The position numbers were made by a program, and so were the translations under genes. From Anaerolineales bacterium (GTDB lineage Bacteria > Chloroflexota > Anaerolineae > Anaerolineales > Villigracilaceae): a stretch of DNA of 64,000 nucleotides. The notes below the pieces were generated by a model, which did not search any database, had not been told where the DNA came from, and saw only the letters and a list, made by a program, of their open reading frames with translations. How positions within the stretch are numbered: position 1 is the stretch's first letter; every line of letters starts with the position of its first letter. Positions 35,846-46,247 of this stretch are shown here, piece by piece. The stretch covers positions 1-64,000 of the forward strand of contig JABFSL010000007.1 of NCBI GenBank assembly GCA_013140605.1, written 5' to 3'.

Positions 35846-38380
35846 ATGGCTGAAGAAAACATAGTCCCTGCAAATACAGGAAACATCGAGAGCGTTGATA
35901 TTGACTCGCAGATGCGCACCGCCTATCTCGATTACGCCATGAGCGTGATCGTGGCGCGCGCGCTGCCCGATGCCCGTGACGGCTTGAAACCTGTCCATCG
36001 GCGCATTTTATTTGCCATGCATGAACTGGGAATGCGCTCAAACTCTGCTTACAAAAAATCCGCCCGTATCGTTGGTGAAGTACTTGGTAAGTATCATCCG
36101 CACGGCGATTCGGCGGTGTACGAGTCAATGGCGCGCATGGCACAGGATTTCTCCCTGCGTTATCTGCTCGTGGATGGTCAGGGTAACTTCGGTTCAGTTG
36201 ATGGTGACTCTCCTGCCGCCATGCGTTATACCGAGGCCCGTCTGCAAAAAATGGCTGAGGAATTACTGGCAGACCTCGAAAAAGATACAGTGGATTTTGG
36301 CCCCAACTTTGATGATTCACTTGAAGAGCCGCTCGTTCTTCCTGCTCGTTTGCCAAATTTATTATTGAATGGTTCGTCGGGTATTGCTGTGGGTATGTCC
36401 ACCAATATCCCGCCGCAGAATTTGCGTGAACTGGTTGGGGCGATCAACTATATTATTGATAATTACGACAACGCCGAAGATATCACGGTTGATGATCTGA
36501 TGAAATTTGTTCTCGGACCCGATTTCCCGACTGGCGGCATGATTGTCGGGGTGGAGGGAATTCACTCGGCGTACGGAACAGGCCGGGGCCGAATCGTGAT
36601 GCGCGGTATTGCTCACATCGAAGAGTCAAAGGCCGGGCGTTATCAGATCAACATAACGGAGATTCCGTATCAGGTAAATAAATCCACTTTGATCGAGCGC
36701 ATCGCCGAGCTTGTGCGTGACGATAAGATCGATCAGATCTCTGACCTGCGGGATGAATCTGACCAACGCGGCATGAGCATCATCATTGAGTTGAAGCGCG
36801 GTGCGCAGCCGAAGAAGGTGCTCAACCAACTTTATAAATATACAGCCTTGCAATCCACGTTTGGCGTGCAAATGCTCGCGCTCGTGGATGGTGAGCCGCG
36901 CACCCTGCCGCTCAAGCGCATGCTGCAAATATTCCTTGAGCATCGTCAAACGGTGATCACACGCCGCTCGAAATTTGAACTTGCCAAGGCGCAGGCGCGT
37001 TTACATATCCTTGATGGATATTTGATCGCGCTCAATAATATTGACGCTGTCATCAAGACCATCCGCGAAGCCGAAGATGCGGATGTAGCCAAGACCAATT
37101 TGATGAAACGATTCAAGTTGAGTGAGTTACAAGCTCAAGCTATTCTTGACATGCAATTGCGCAGATTGGCCGCATTGGAACGTTGGAAGATCGAAGAGGA
37201 ACACAAACAAGTGCGCGCAGTCATTGAAGGTCTCGAAGACCTGCTCGCGCATCCGAAAAAGATTTTAGCTCTTATCAAATCGGAATTGATCGAGCTTGCT
37301 GAAAAATATGGTGATGATCGCCGCACGCAGATTTCAGCGGAGGCCAAGGAAAATATTCACGATGAAGATCTCGTTGCTGATGAAGCAGTGCTGATCAGCC
37401 TCACCGCGCGCGGATACATCAAACGCGTTGCCGCGACTGCGTTCCGCTCGCAAAGCCGCGGCGGGCGCGGTGTGATGGGACATACCACCAAGGATGAGGA
37501 TGAAGTAGTGATGCTCATTCCTGCGCGCAGTTTAAATACCATGTTGTTCTTTACAGATAAAGGCAAAGTGTATTCCGAGAAAATTTACCAGATCCCCGAT
37601 TCTGACCGCGCCACAAAAGGCATTCCATTAGTCAATGTGTTGTCACTGGATGCCAACGAAAAAGTAACAGCCGCAATGGCGGTGGGAGATTTCTCCTCGC
37701 ATAGTTTCTGTATGATGATGACCGCGCGCGGCAAAATTAAACGTGTGACGATGGAAGAATTCGCATCGGTCCGCCCTTCAGGTTTGATCGCCATGTCTTT
37801 GGAGGAAGGTGACCAATTAGGCTGGGCGAGGTTAACATCTGGCAAGGATGAGATCATCATCGTCACCGAAAACGGGCAGGCGCTGCGCTTTAGCGAAACA
37901 AAAGTCCGCTCGATGGGACGTCAGGCGGCAGGCGTGCAGGGTATTAAACTTAAGAAAGATGATGCTGTGACCAGTATGGATGTGGTTGAAAAAGAAGGCT
38001 CTCTGTTGATCGTGACCACCAAGGGTTTTGGTAAGCAGACCCCTCTTAATGAGTACACTCCAAAAGGCCGCGCGACAAACGGCATATCTACGATAAACAT
38101 AAAAGCCATCAGCGAAGTTGGAAAGATCGCAGCGGCGCGTGTTGTGCAGAATGCAGATGATTTGACCATTATGACCGCCAACGGTGTGACGTTACGCATG
38201 AAGGTAAAAGATGTGAAGCAGTCAGGCCGTGCGACAAAAGGTGTGCATCTCATCAAACCGAACGAGGGTGATGGCGTTGCGTCCGTGGCGCGCACATCTG
38301 CGGAAGATTTGAAGAAGGTTGGGGCGCAAGTCAGCGAAAATGGCGGCGAGAAGGAAGAGGCGCAGCAGAAGATGATGTAA
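35846..38380 (+). CDS. gyrA: DNA gyrase subunit A
   Basis: 844 aa; [45 protein letters not shown]. Confidence 0.95.
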   Translation: MAEENIVPANTGNIESVDIDSQMRTAYLDYAMSVIVARALPDARDGLKPVHRRILFAMHELGMRSNSAYKKSARIVGEVLGKYHPHGDSAVYESMARMAQDFSLRYLLVDGQGNFGSVDGDSPAAMRYTEARLQKMAEELLADLEKDTVDFGPNFDDSLEEPLVLPARLPNLLLNGSSGIAVGMSTNIPPQNLRELVGAINYIIDNYDNAEDITVDDLMKFVLGPDFPTGGMIVGVEGIHSAYGTGRGRIVMRGIAHIEESKAGRYQINITEIPYQVNKSTLIERIAELVRDDKIDQISDLRDESDQRGMSIIIELKRGAQPKKVLNQLYKYTALQSTFGVQMLALVDGEPRTLPLKRMLQIFLEHRQTVITRRSKFELAKAQARLHILDGYLIALNNIDAVIKTIREAEDADVAKTNLMKRFKLSELQAQAILDMQLRRLAALERWKIEEEHKQVRAVIEGLEDLLAHPKKILALIKSELIELAEKYGDDRRTQISAEAKENIHDEDLVADEAVLISLTARGYIKRVAATAFRSQSRGGRGVMGHTTKDEDEVVMLIPARSLNTMLFFTDKGKVYSEKIYQIPDSDRATKGIPLVNVLSLDANEKVTAAMAVGDFSSHSFCMMMTARGKIKRVTMEEFASVRPSGLIAMSLEEGDQLGWARLTSGKDEIIIVTENGQALRFSETKVRSMGRQAAGVQGIKLKKDDAVTSMDVVEKEGSLLIVTTKGFGKQTPLNEYTPKGRATNGISTINIKAISEVGKIAAARVVQNADDLTIMTANGVTLRMKVKDVKQSGRATKGVHLIKPNEGDGVASVARTSAEDLKKVGAQVSENGGEKEEAQQKMM

Positions 38381-38387
38381 AAGCAAA

Positions 38388-38423
38388 ACGGGCGAAGCTA
38401 ACAACTTCGCCCGTTTTTTTTAT
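38388..38423 (+). terminator. intrinsic terminator of gyrA
   Basis: ACGGGCGAAGCTAACAACTTCGCCCGTTTTTTTT. Confidence 0.85.
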
Positions 38424-38457
38424 ATGTGGCGCGGATTCAAGTCCGCATTCCGAGTGC

Positions 38458-38715
38458 TTAGATCGCGATCTTGTTCATCACAAACAAAAACATCACCCCG
38501 ATAACACATACCGTGATCATCAGCATAAAGACAATAACGAATCGTTGGGCAGATGTCATCCCCAAAAAGCGACTCGGTGCTGCGGGCTCGTCATAAGATG
38601 ATGTGCCTGCGGCGGGTTGAAATTTTGCTTCTTCTTCTTCGTAGAACGGTTTCGATGCGGCATCTTCGCGGAGATTATCAAACATGTTGACCTCTTTTTT
38701 CACAAGGTATCGCAT
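38458..38715 (-). CDS. small single-TM hypothetical protein
   Basis: 85 aa; C-terminal TM RFVIVFMLMITVCVIGVMFLFVMNKIAI. Confidence 0.6.
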   Translation of the reverse strand: MRYLVKKEVNMFDNLREDAASKPFYEEEEAKFQPAAGTSSYDEPAAPSRFLGMTSAQRFVIVFMLMITVCVIGVMFLFVMNKIAI

Positions 38716-38797
38716 AATTTACCAAACAGAAATTGTGATGTTTACTCGCAATTTCCGCCAAAAATTTAGTAATTTATGAGACAGGCGATAAAGTATA

Positions 38798-39574
38798 TCA
38801 CGCGGCGGGTCTCAGGCTGACATCGCCAAATCGGACTATTATGGATTTGTCATGCGCATTACGCAGGCGCAGACTTCCATCTGATTCAAGCCCGAGCAGT
38901 TCGCCTGTGATCGGGTTTTCGCTTCCGGTCTTGACCTGAACCTGCTCGCCGCGAAAGGCGAGGATCTCCTCCCAGGCTTTGATCAAATCATCGCTTTCCA
39001 AACGCGCGCGCCAGTGGATGAAAGAATTTAAAACGTTGTATAGAATTTCCTCGCGTGCGGGAGGTGCTTTTCCAAGTTCGTCTTCAAGGCTCGTGGCGGG
39101 GAATTGCAGGAACTCTTGCGGCGGGATAGATGTTGAATGAACATTGATTCCCATGCCCACCACAACCGAGTCCACATCCTCGCCAGACCAGACAGTCTCG
39201 ATCAGGATGCCAGCCGCTTTTTTACCGTTCAGTAAAATATCGTTCGGCCATTTAATGCGCGGAGCGAGTCCAAGCGTCCGACACGATTCTGCGATTGAAA
39301 GTGCAGCCAGCCCAACGGTCCGCGAGAGATGCGTGGGCGCGGAGGGGCGCAGGATCAAACTAAAAGCGAGAGCGCTCTCTTTTGGTGTGAACCATTTTCG
39401 GTTGAGTCTGCCGCGTCCCTGCGTTTGTTCATCCGCAATGACGATGGACAGGTCGCGTGCATTCTCTGTTGCCCATGCCAGCGCCTCATCGTTTGTGGAA
39501 CCGATGGAATCAAAATAGCGCAAATCACCGATGGTTAATTTGGAGAGAGTTTTTTTGAGGGAGTTTTCGTTCAT
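38798..39574 (-). CDS. birA: biotin--[acetyl-CoA-carboxylase] ligase
   Basis: GSTNDEAL, ADEQTQGRGRLNRKWFTPKESALAFSLILRP, IKWPNDILLNGKKAAGILIE. Confidence 0.9.
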   Translation of the reverse strand: MNENSLKKTLSKLTIGDLRYFDSIGSTNDEALAWATENARDLSIVIADEQTQGRGRLNRKWFTPKESALAFSLILRPSAPTHLSRTVGLAALSIAESCRTLGLAPRIKWPNDILLNGKKAAGILIETVWSGEDVDSVVVGMGINVHSTSIPPQEFLQFPATSLEDELGKAPPAREEILYNVLNSFIHWRARLESDDLIKAWEEILAFRGEQVQVKTGSENPITGELLGLESDGSLRLRNAHDKSIIVRFGDVSLRPAA

Positions 39575-39588
39575 GGATTAAAACATCT

Positions 39589-39685
39589 CGTCATTGCGAG
39601 GGCGACGTTTTTCGCCCGAAGCAATCTCCAAATGATGAGTGAGATTGCTTCGTCGCGAAGAACACGAACGCTCCTCGCAATGACG
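39589..39685. repeat. dispersed imperfect palindrome, family 1 copy C (opposite orientation to B)
   Basis: CGTCATTGCGAGGGCGACG..CGCCCGAAGCAATCTCC..GAGATTGCTTCGTCGCG..GCTCCTCGCAATGACG. Confidence 0.85.
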
Positions 39686-39694
39686 AAACGTTAT

Positions 39695-40852
39695 CTATTG
39701 AACAATATCATACGGGTTGACGTTCGTGCCACCGATGCGAATTTCAAAGTGCAAGTGCGCGCCAAAGGAGTTGCCCGTATTGCCGGAGTAGCCGATCAAC
39801 GTGCCTTGTCCCACTGGTGTACACACACCCACATTGATCTGGCTTAAGTGGGCATATACAGTCACGTAGCCATTGCCATGATCGATTTGGATCACGTTGC
39901 CATAACCATAGTTATAACCGCCCTGTGCCATGGTTACAACGCCAGAGCCTGCCGCATACACATTGGAACCTTCCGGCGCAGAAATATCAATGCCAAGGTG
40001 GCCTGGCCCATAGGGATTTCCTGAAAGGCTATGGTCATCTGCGGGCCAGCCAAACCCGGATGAAACAGGTCCGCCGCCGCAGGCGTTGCCGCCAAAATCG
40101 GATGTGCCGGTGCTGCCGTTATTACTGCGTCCTGCGGTTTGCAAATCCGCGGCCCAGTTGCGTAATTCGCGCGATCCGCCGGGGATCATTGCCAATGTGC
40201 CGGGTTCAATTTTAGGATCGGTAAGGTCAACTCTGTTGCCGGGGAAATTTATAATTTCCTCGGGAGTCGTATCGAATTTTTCCGCGACGGCCTCAAAGGT
40301 GTCTCCATCCTGCCATTCATAATACAAACCATCCACAGGCGGAATGGTCAATTCCATGCCGGGCTTGAGATTATGCGGATTATCTTCCAATTGTTTATTG
40401 ACGTAGAGAATGGTTTCGGATGTGATCTTGTATTCATCGGCAATCGAAAGCATTGCATCGCCGCGTGTGACACGATAAATGACGGAATCATATCGCGGCC
40501 GTTCTGGGATGTTTGTCTTCAATTGCAGTTCGCGCAATATGGATGAAGTGCCGCTTCCACCTGACCCGGCAACTGGTACGCCATCTTGAGACAGACCAGC
40601 GCCTGATTCAACTGTCGGCAGCGGCGATTGCGTGATGGTGGACGGGCGTGAGTTTTTATAAAGAATTGTTGAAACCAATAATGTAACAACGATAAAAATG
40701 GTGAACACCCAACTAATGATCGTAAAACGATCCGCTTTGCCTTTGACGCGCGGAACTGCATCCGCAGCATTCACCTGTGCGGATGATTCACTCTTTGGTT
40801 GTCGTTTGAATCGTTGAAGAAAGGTTCGAATATTCTCTAAAATATTTTTCAT
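39695..40852 (-). CDS. LysM domain M23 family metallopeptidase
   Basis: LysM-like YRVTRGDAMLSIADEYKIT; M23 motifs HLGIDISAPEGSNVYAAGSG and HLHFEIR. Confidence 0.9.
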   Translation of the reverse strand: MKNILENIRTFLQRFKRQPKSESSAQVNAADAVPRVKGKADRFTIISWVFTIFIVVTLLVSTILYKNSRPSTITQSPLPTVESGAGLSQDGVPVAGSGGSGTSSILRELQLKTNIPERPRYDSVIYRVTRGDAMLSIADEYKITSETILYVNKQLEDNPHNLKPGMELTIPPVDGLYYEWQDGDTFEAVAEKFDTTPEEIINFPGNRVDLTDPKIEPGTLAMIPGGSRELRNWAADLQTAGRSNNGSTGTSDFGGNACGGGPVSSGFGWPADDHSLSGNPYGPGHLGIDISAPEGSNVYAAGSGVVTMAQGGYNYGYGNVIQIDHGNGYVTVYAHLSQINVGVCTPVGQGTLIGYSGNTGNSFGAHLHFEIRIGGTNVNPYDIVQ

Positions 40853-40924
40853 TCTTTAGTTTTACTCTGGAGTGTGACAGCTAGCTGTCACATTTGCAGG
40901 AGCAAGCTCCTGCATTCCAAATGA

Positions 40925-42202
40925 TTAAGCATCTCTCGTCAAATTCTCAAGGAATTCTATATTATTCTTCGCGCGTTCCATGCGGGTGATGATGGCTTCG
41001 GTTGCGACTGCATTATCCATGCCAGCGCCCTGAGGGGGAGGAGAGATCATTTGGATGAACATACGGCGCATCAGCCAAACGCGTTGGAGAAGATCGGGTC
41101 CAAGCAGCAGATCTTCGCGGCGGGTGGACGAGCGTTCGATATCCACTGCGGGGAAAATGCGGCGTTCCTGCAATTTGCGCGAAAGGATCAATTCCATATT
41201 GCCGGTACCTTTGAACTCTTCATACACCACGTCATCCAGGCGGGACCCGGTATCTACCAAACAGGTTGCTATGATCGTGAGCGAGCCGCCGTCTTCCACA
41301 TTACGCGCCGCGCCGAAGAAGCGTTTGGGCGGGTAAAGCGCTGATGGATCCATACCGCCGGAGAGGGTGCGTCCTGATGGGTTGACGACCAGGTTATAGG
41401 CGCGGGCGAGGCGGGTGATCGAGTCCATTAAGATTACCACGTGACGGCCGATCTCAACCAATCTCTTAGCGCGCTCTAAGGCAAGTTCCGCCGTGCGCAC
41501 ATGGGAGGTGACTGGTTCATCGAAGGTGGATGCAACCACTTCCGCATCCACAGAGCGGTCCATATCGGTCACTTCTTCTGGGCGTTCACCGATCAGGGCA
41601 ATAATAAGATGCACATCTGGATATTTGGTTGAAATGGAATTCGCAATTTGCTTGAGGATCGTGGTCTTGCCCGCCTTGGGAGGAGAAACGATCAGTCCGC
41701 GCTGGCCTCTGCCTATGGGTGCGATCAGGTTGATCAGACGAGGGGCGAGGGTGTCATGTTCAATTTCAAGATCAAAACGTACTTCTGGAAAAATAGGGGT
41801 GAGATTTTCAAAAATAACTCTTTTTGCGCCTGTCTCTGGTTCCAGCCCATTGATTGATTCTACTTTGAGTAACCCGAAATGCCTTTCACTTTCACGCGGC
41901 GGGCGGACTTGCCCAATCACGAGGTCACCTGCGCGCAGATCGTATTTTCTTAACTGCGCCTGTGAGACGTAAACATCGTGGTCGCTGATGCGGTAATTGG
42001 TTGCCCGCAGGAAGCCGATACCTTCGCTCATGATCTCCAGGATACCACCGCGCAGTTCAATGCCTTCCTTTTGCGCTTCCGCCTCGCGGATCATCATTGC
42101 GAGGGATTCCTTCTTTAAACGGTTGTAATTTGGAATATTGAGGGTTTTCCCCATGGCGCGCAGTTTTGATAGCGGTTCGTTCTCTAGCTCGAGTATTTTC
42201 AT
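40925..42202 (-). CDS. rho: transcription termination factor Rho
   Basis: GRGQRGLIVSPPKAGKTTILKQIA, ALIGERPEEVTDM, MDSITRLARAYN. Confidence 0.95.
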   Translation of the reverse strand: MKILELENEPLSKLRAMGKTLNIPNYNRLKKESLAMMIREAEAQKEGIELRGGILEIMSEGIGFLRATNYRISDHDVYVSQAQLRKYDLRAGDLVIGQVRPPRESERHFGLLKVESINGLEPETGAKRVIFENLTPIFPEVRFDLEIEHDTLAPRLINLIAPIGRGQRGLIVSPPKAGKTTILKQIANSISTKYPDVHLIIALIGERPEEVTDMDRSVDAEVVASTFDEPVTSHVRTAELALERAKRLVEIGRHVVILMDSITRLARAYNLVVNPSGRTLSGGMDPSALYPPKRFFGAARNVEDGGSLTIIATCLVDTGSRLDDVVYEEFKGTGNMELILSRKLQERRIFPAVDIERSSTRREDLLLGPDLLQRVWLMRRMFIQMISPPPQGAGMDNAVATEAIITRMERAKNNIEFLENLTRDA

Positions 42203-42428
42203 GTTGTGTTTTCTCTTGGTGGATTTTTAATATGAATGCGAAAAAACCAGCATCCCAAATTGAGGGCTGGTAAATTTCCTTAGGATGTTGTAGGTGAATC
42301 AGGGGTTTCGGTCAAGGTTCTCGTTACGTTCTTCCACGAAGTTTTATTTCATGCGTATGGAAGTCAGTTGTCAAATATCTGGGGAGTTGCCGTCATTATA
42401 GCACGCACATTAATATGGCGCAAGCAAG

Positions 42429-45400
42429 TTAATCAAGAATACGATTTTGATACGTCCACAAGCGATGATACAAACCGTTTTCCCGAATCAAATTCGCGTG
42501 AGTTCCGCGCTCGACAATGCGGCCATGATCCATTACCAAAATCTCATCCATATTTTCCATTCCCACCAAACGGTGGGTGATCAGCAGGGATGTTTTCTTT
42601 TTCATCAAAGCATACAAAGTCTCAAGCACCTGCTTTTCAGTCAACGGGTCGAGGTTGGCGGTGGGCTCATCCAAAATTAGAATAGGCGCGTCTTTGATGA
42701 TCGCGCGCGCAATGGCCAGCCGCTGGCGTTCTCCGCCTGAAAGGCGCAGTCCCTGTTCGCCGATCATCGTGTCATATCCTTTTGGCAGCCCCATAATAAA
42801 ATCGTGGATTTGCGCGGCTTGTGCGGCAGCTTCGACGTCTTCTCTTGTGACTCGGCGGCGGGCGAAACGTAAATTTTCAAACACAGTTGTGTTGAAGAAA
42901 TAAGTATTTTGGGAGACGAGACCGATTCGCGCCCGAACCTCATCCTGCTCATACACCTTGAGCGACTCAGCGCCGAGAGTGATATCGCCTGAGCTGTAAT
43001 CCCAGAAGCGTAATAGTAAATTAGCCAGCGTGGATTTCCCCGCACCGCTTGGGCCAACGATGGCAATTGAAGTTGAAGGTCGAAGGTCAAAGGTCACGTT
43101 TTGGAGAGCGGGCGTGGATTGATTGGGATAGGTAAAGGATAGATCAGTAACTCGCAAATCGTAACCCAAAGGGGTAATTGGTAACTGTTCACTGCCCACT
43201 TCCCACTGTTCACTGACCACTGGTTCCGTATCCACCACTTCAAATAATCTTCGTGCGGCTTCACGCGCAGAGTTCCACATTTGAGCAGCGAGAGGTAGCG
43301 GCATGACAGCTTCGAATGCGGCCACGGTCAATAATGATAAAGAAGCCAACATCGGACCTGCAATTGTCCCTGCGTTGACAAGCGGAATAGCGAGTACAAG
43401 AATTGTCCACAAACCAAGATTGGTTAAGAGCGTGGACAATCCAGAATGAAACCCAGTCACACGAGCCATGCGGCGTTGGGCGTTGCCGTAATTAATCCCG
43501 TTGTTGGAAATCTCGGTTAAGCGATGAGCGCCGCGTCCATAAGCCAGCAAGTCCGCCATGCCTTGAATGCCGTCTACGAGGCGGGTGTGCAAATCTGCGC
43601 GCAGGGTGATGGTTTCCACTGCGGGTTTGCGGCTGATGATTTGGGCGAGGATCGGCAGGATCAGGCCGAGGCTGAGAAAAAAGAAAACGAAGGCCAGAGC
43701 AAGTTGAAGTCCGAATGAAGCGAGAAAAAGGGCGACGAAGAATCCGATCAGGATGGCGGTCAACGGCGGCGAGACAACTCGAACGTAGAAATTTTCCAGC
43801 GTTTCCACGTCGCCGACAATGCGGGCGAGCAGATCGCCTGCGCGGTATTCCATCAAACGGGCTGGGGCGAGCGGCTCAAGTTTTTCGTAGAACCAAATGC
43901 GCAGACGCGAGAGCAACCTAAATGTGACATCGTGGGAAACCAAACGTTCGGCATAGCGAAAAAGTCCGCGTGCGATACCGAAGAAACGCACACCAACAAC
44001 CGAGACGCCGAGGTCAGCCACGGATGGATGCAATGCGGCGGTGGAGATGAGCCACGCGGATGTGCCCATCAGCGCAACGCTTGAGCCAATTGTGCCCGCG
44101 CCAATAAAAACGGAAAGTGCAACTCGCCCCCAATTGCCTTCGAGGAAACTGAGTAAGCGGGGGAGGATTTTTGATTTTTGATTTTTGATTTTCGATTTTC
44201 GATTGGTGGAAGGTTCTTTAATGTCAAAGGTTGAAGGTTGAAGGTCAGAGGTTGATGATTGAAAGTTTTCGACTTTTGACTTTTGACCCTTTGACACGGT
44301 GAGCGAATGTCGAACCGTCAGGGCAGGCTTTTCGACCTGATAGCTTTTTACCATGCTCGCATACATGCCGTTGTTTGTAAGTAGTTCGTTATGTGTTCCC
44401 TGTTCCACGATGCGGCTTGAGTCGAGAACGACGATCTGGTCGGCTTGGAAGATGGTGTTGAGGCGATGAGCGATGGTTAGGACAGTACGTCCCTTCATAA
44501 GGCGATGAGTGGATTCTTCAAGCAAAGATTCGGTCTCAGGGTCGAGGCTGGAAGTTGGTTCATCGAGGATGAGGATGGGTGCGTCTTTGAGGAATGCCCG
44601 TGCCAACGCGAGGCGCTGCGCCTGTCCGCTGGAGAGACGTGCGCCGCTTTCGCCAATGACTGTTTCATATTTTTGCGGAAGCGAGTCGATGAATTCATGC
44701 AGGTGTGCAGACCGTGCCGCAGAGATGACTTGTTCATCTGTCGCTTCGGGATTGCCGAGACAGATATTTGCTGAAATCGTATCGTGGAAGAGATATGGCT
44801 TTTGCGGGACCCAGGCTATGTTGGCAGTGGACGGTGGACGGTGGACGGTGTTTGGGCCTTCTGAAGTCAATATCTGGCCAAAGGTAGGTTTAATGAACCC
44901 GAGCAGGAGATTGATGAGTGTGGTTTTGCCTGCTCCGCTTGGGCCGACGAGGGCGATGTTCTGTCCGCGCTGGATGGTGAGGTTGATATTTTCTAGCGCG
45001 GGGGTAGTTTCATTTGGATAAGTGAACGAAACATTTTCGAAAATAATTGAAGTTATTTCAGCGGACTGATCACTGTCCACCGCCCACTCTCCACTGTCTA
45101 CTTTTGTATCCAAAATTTCATAAATCCGTTTTGCCGCTGTTGTCCCAGACATTCCTGCATGGAATCTTGCGCCGAGGGCACGCAATGGCATGTAAAACTC
45201 TGGCGCCAGTACCAGCAAAAAGAGCGCAGGTTGGAATTCCATTTTGTCGTAGAGTAAACGGAATCCGATTTCAACGGCGATCACTGCTGTACTAAGTGTG
45301 GCAAGTAATTCAAGCGCCAGCGCAGATAGGAATGTGACGCGCAGCACTCCCAGAGTTGTATCGCGGAATTTGTCGCTGACTTGCGCAATGGTCTGAGTCT

Positions 45401-46046
45401 GCGCTTTGGATTGGCCGAATAATTTCAGCGTGGTGAGGCCTTGCAAACTGTCGAGGAAGTGGGCGCTCAACAGGCGCAAGGTTTCGTATTGACGTTTGGT
45501 GACGATCTCCGCACCCTTGCCGATCATGATCATGAAGAATGGAATCAATGGCGCGGTAATGAGAAAAACGATTCCAGAAAGTAAATCAATGGGGAAAACA
45601 AAAACAAGAATGGACAGAGGAACAAGTGCTGTGATAACTAATTGAGGAAGATATTGACTGAAATAAGCATCCAGCGCTTCGATGCCTTCAACTGCGGCGG
45701 CGGTTAATTCACCCGTGCGTTGTCCACGTGAGTAAGCTGGACCGAGGTTGAGAATGTGTGCGAAGAGCCGATTTCTTAGATCCGTTTTGATTCTCACGGC
45801 CACGGCGTTGGCCGCGATTTCAGTCAGCCATGATAGAAAGGCGCGTCCGCCGATGGCGACCAGGATCAGGCGCAGGAGTACGGTTACTTGCGCAAGAGTT
45901 TGTCCCTCAAGGAAAACATTGTTGATCGAACTGCTGAGGAGCCAGGCCTGCCAAATCGTAAGCAGACCAGCTAAAAATCCAGAAAGGATCGTTAAAGTCA
46001 AGGCGGAACGGGTGTCACGGGTGAGTTGTAAAAGTCTACGATGCAT
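42429..46046 (-). CDS. cydDC: fused CydD-CydC thiol exporter ABC transporter
   Basis: 1205 aa; two TMD-NBD halves with Walker A GPSGAGKTTLINLLLG and GPSGAGKSTLANLLLR and two ABC signatures. Confidence 0.88.
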   Translation of the reverse strand: MHRRLLQLTRDTRSALTLTILSGFLAGLLTIWQAWLLSSSINNVFLEGQTLAQVTVLLRLILVAIGGRAFLSWLTEIAANAVAVRIKTDLRNRLFAHILNLGPAYSRGQRTGELTAAAVEGIEALDAYFSQYLPQLVITALVPLSILVFVFPIDLLSGIVFLITAPLIPFFMIMIGKGAEIVTKRQYETLRLLSAHFLDSLQGLTTLKLFGQSKAQTQTIAQVSDKFRDTTLGVLRVTFLSALALELLATLSTAVIAVEIGFRLLYDKMEFQPALFLLVLAPEFYMPLRALGARFHAGMSGTTAAKRIYEILDTKVDSGEWAVDSDQSAEITSIIFENVSFTYPNETTPALENINLTIQRGQNIALVGPSGAGKTTLINLLLGFIKPTFGQILTSEGPNTVHRPPSTANIAWVPQKPYLFHDTISANICLGNPEATDEQVISAARSAHLHEFIDSLPQKYETVIGESGARLSSGQAQRLALARAFLKDAPILILDEPTSSLDPETESLLEESTHRLMKGRTVLTIAHRLNTIFQADQIVVLDSSRIVEQGTHNELLTNNGMYASMVKSYQVEKPALTVRHSLTVSKGQKSKVENFQSSTSDLQPSTFDIKEPSTNRKSKIKNQKSKILPRLLSFLEGNWGRVALSVFIGAGTIGSSVALMGTSAWLISTAALHPSVADLGVSVVGVRFFGIARGLFRYAERLVSHDVTFRLLSRLRIWFYEKLEPLAPARLMEYRAGDLLARIVGDVETLENFYVRVVSPPLTAILIGFFVALFLASFGLQLALAFVFFFLSLGLILPILAQIISRKPAVETITLRADLHTRLVDGIQGMADLLAYGRGAHRLTEISNNGINYGNAQRRMARVTGFHSGLSTLLTNLGLWTILVLAIPLVNAGTIAGPMLASLSLLTVAAFEAVMPLPLAAQMWNSAREAARRLFEVVDTEPVVSEQWEVGSEQLPITPLGYDLRVTDLSFTYPNQSTPALQNVTFDLRPSTSIAIVGPSGAGKSTLANLLLRFWDYSSGDITLGAESLKVYEQDEVRARIGLVSQNTYFFNTTVFENLRFARRRVTREDVEAAAQAAQIHDFIMGLPKGYDTMIGEQGLRLSGGERQRLAIARAIIKDAPILILDEPTANLDPLTEKQVLETLYALMKKKTSLLITHRLVGMENMDEILVMDHGRIVERGTHANLIRENGLYHRLWTYQNRILD

Positions 46047-46109
46047 AGTCGCCTATTATAAACGACTGAGCCGGGGAACTTCCCCGGCTCAGTCTTCACG
46101 CTCTTGACT

Positions 46110-46238
46110 TTAGTGCCACTTGCTTTGTACGGCAATCGTGTAGATCTTGACGTTGAGCACGATGAAGCGCCATAACTGATACAGTTTAAAGTTCATCCAG
46201 AACTTTTCTGCTTTGCTAAATTCTTGTTCGTTTTGCAT
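46110..46238 (-). CDS. putative 42-aa microprotein in cyd/SQR operon
   Basis: TAGGAGACTGAC-ATG; MQNEQEFSKAEKFWMNFKLYQLWRFIVLNVKIYTIAVQSKWH; not in supplied ORF track. Confidence 0.65.
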   Translation of the reverse strand: MQNEQEFSKAEKFWMNFKLYQLWRFIVLNVKIYTIAVQSKWH

Positions 46239-46247
46239 GTCAGTCTC

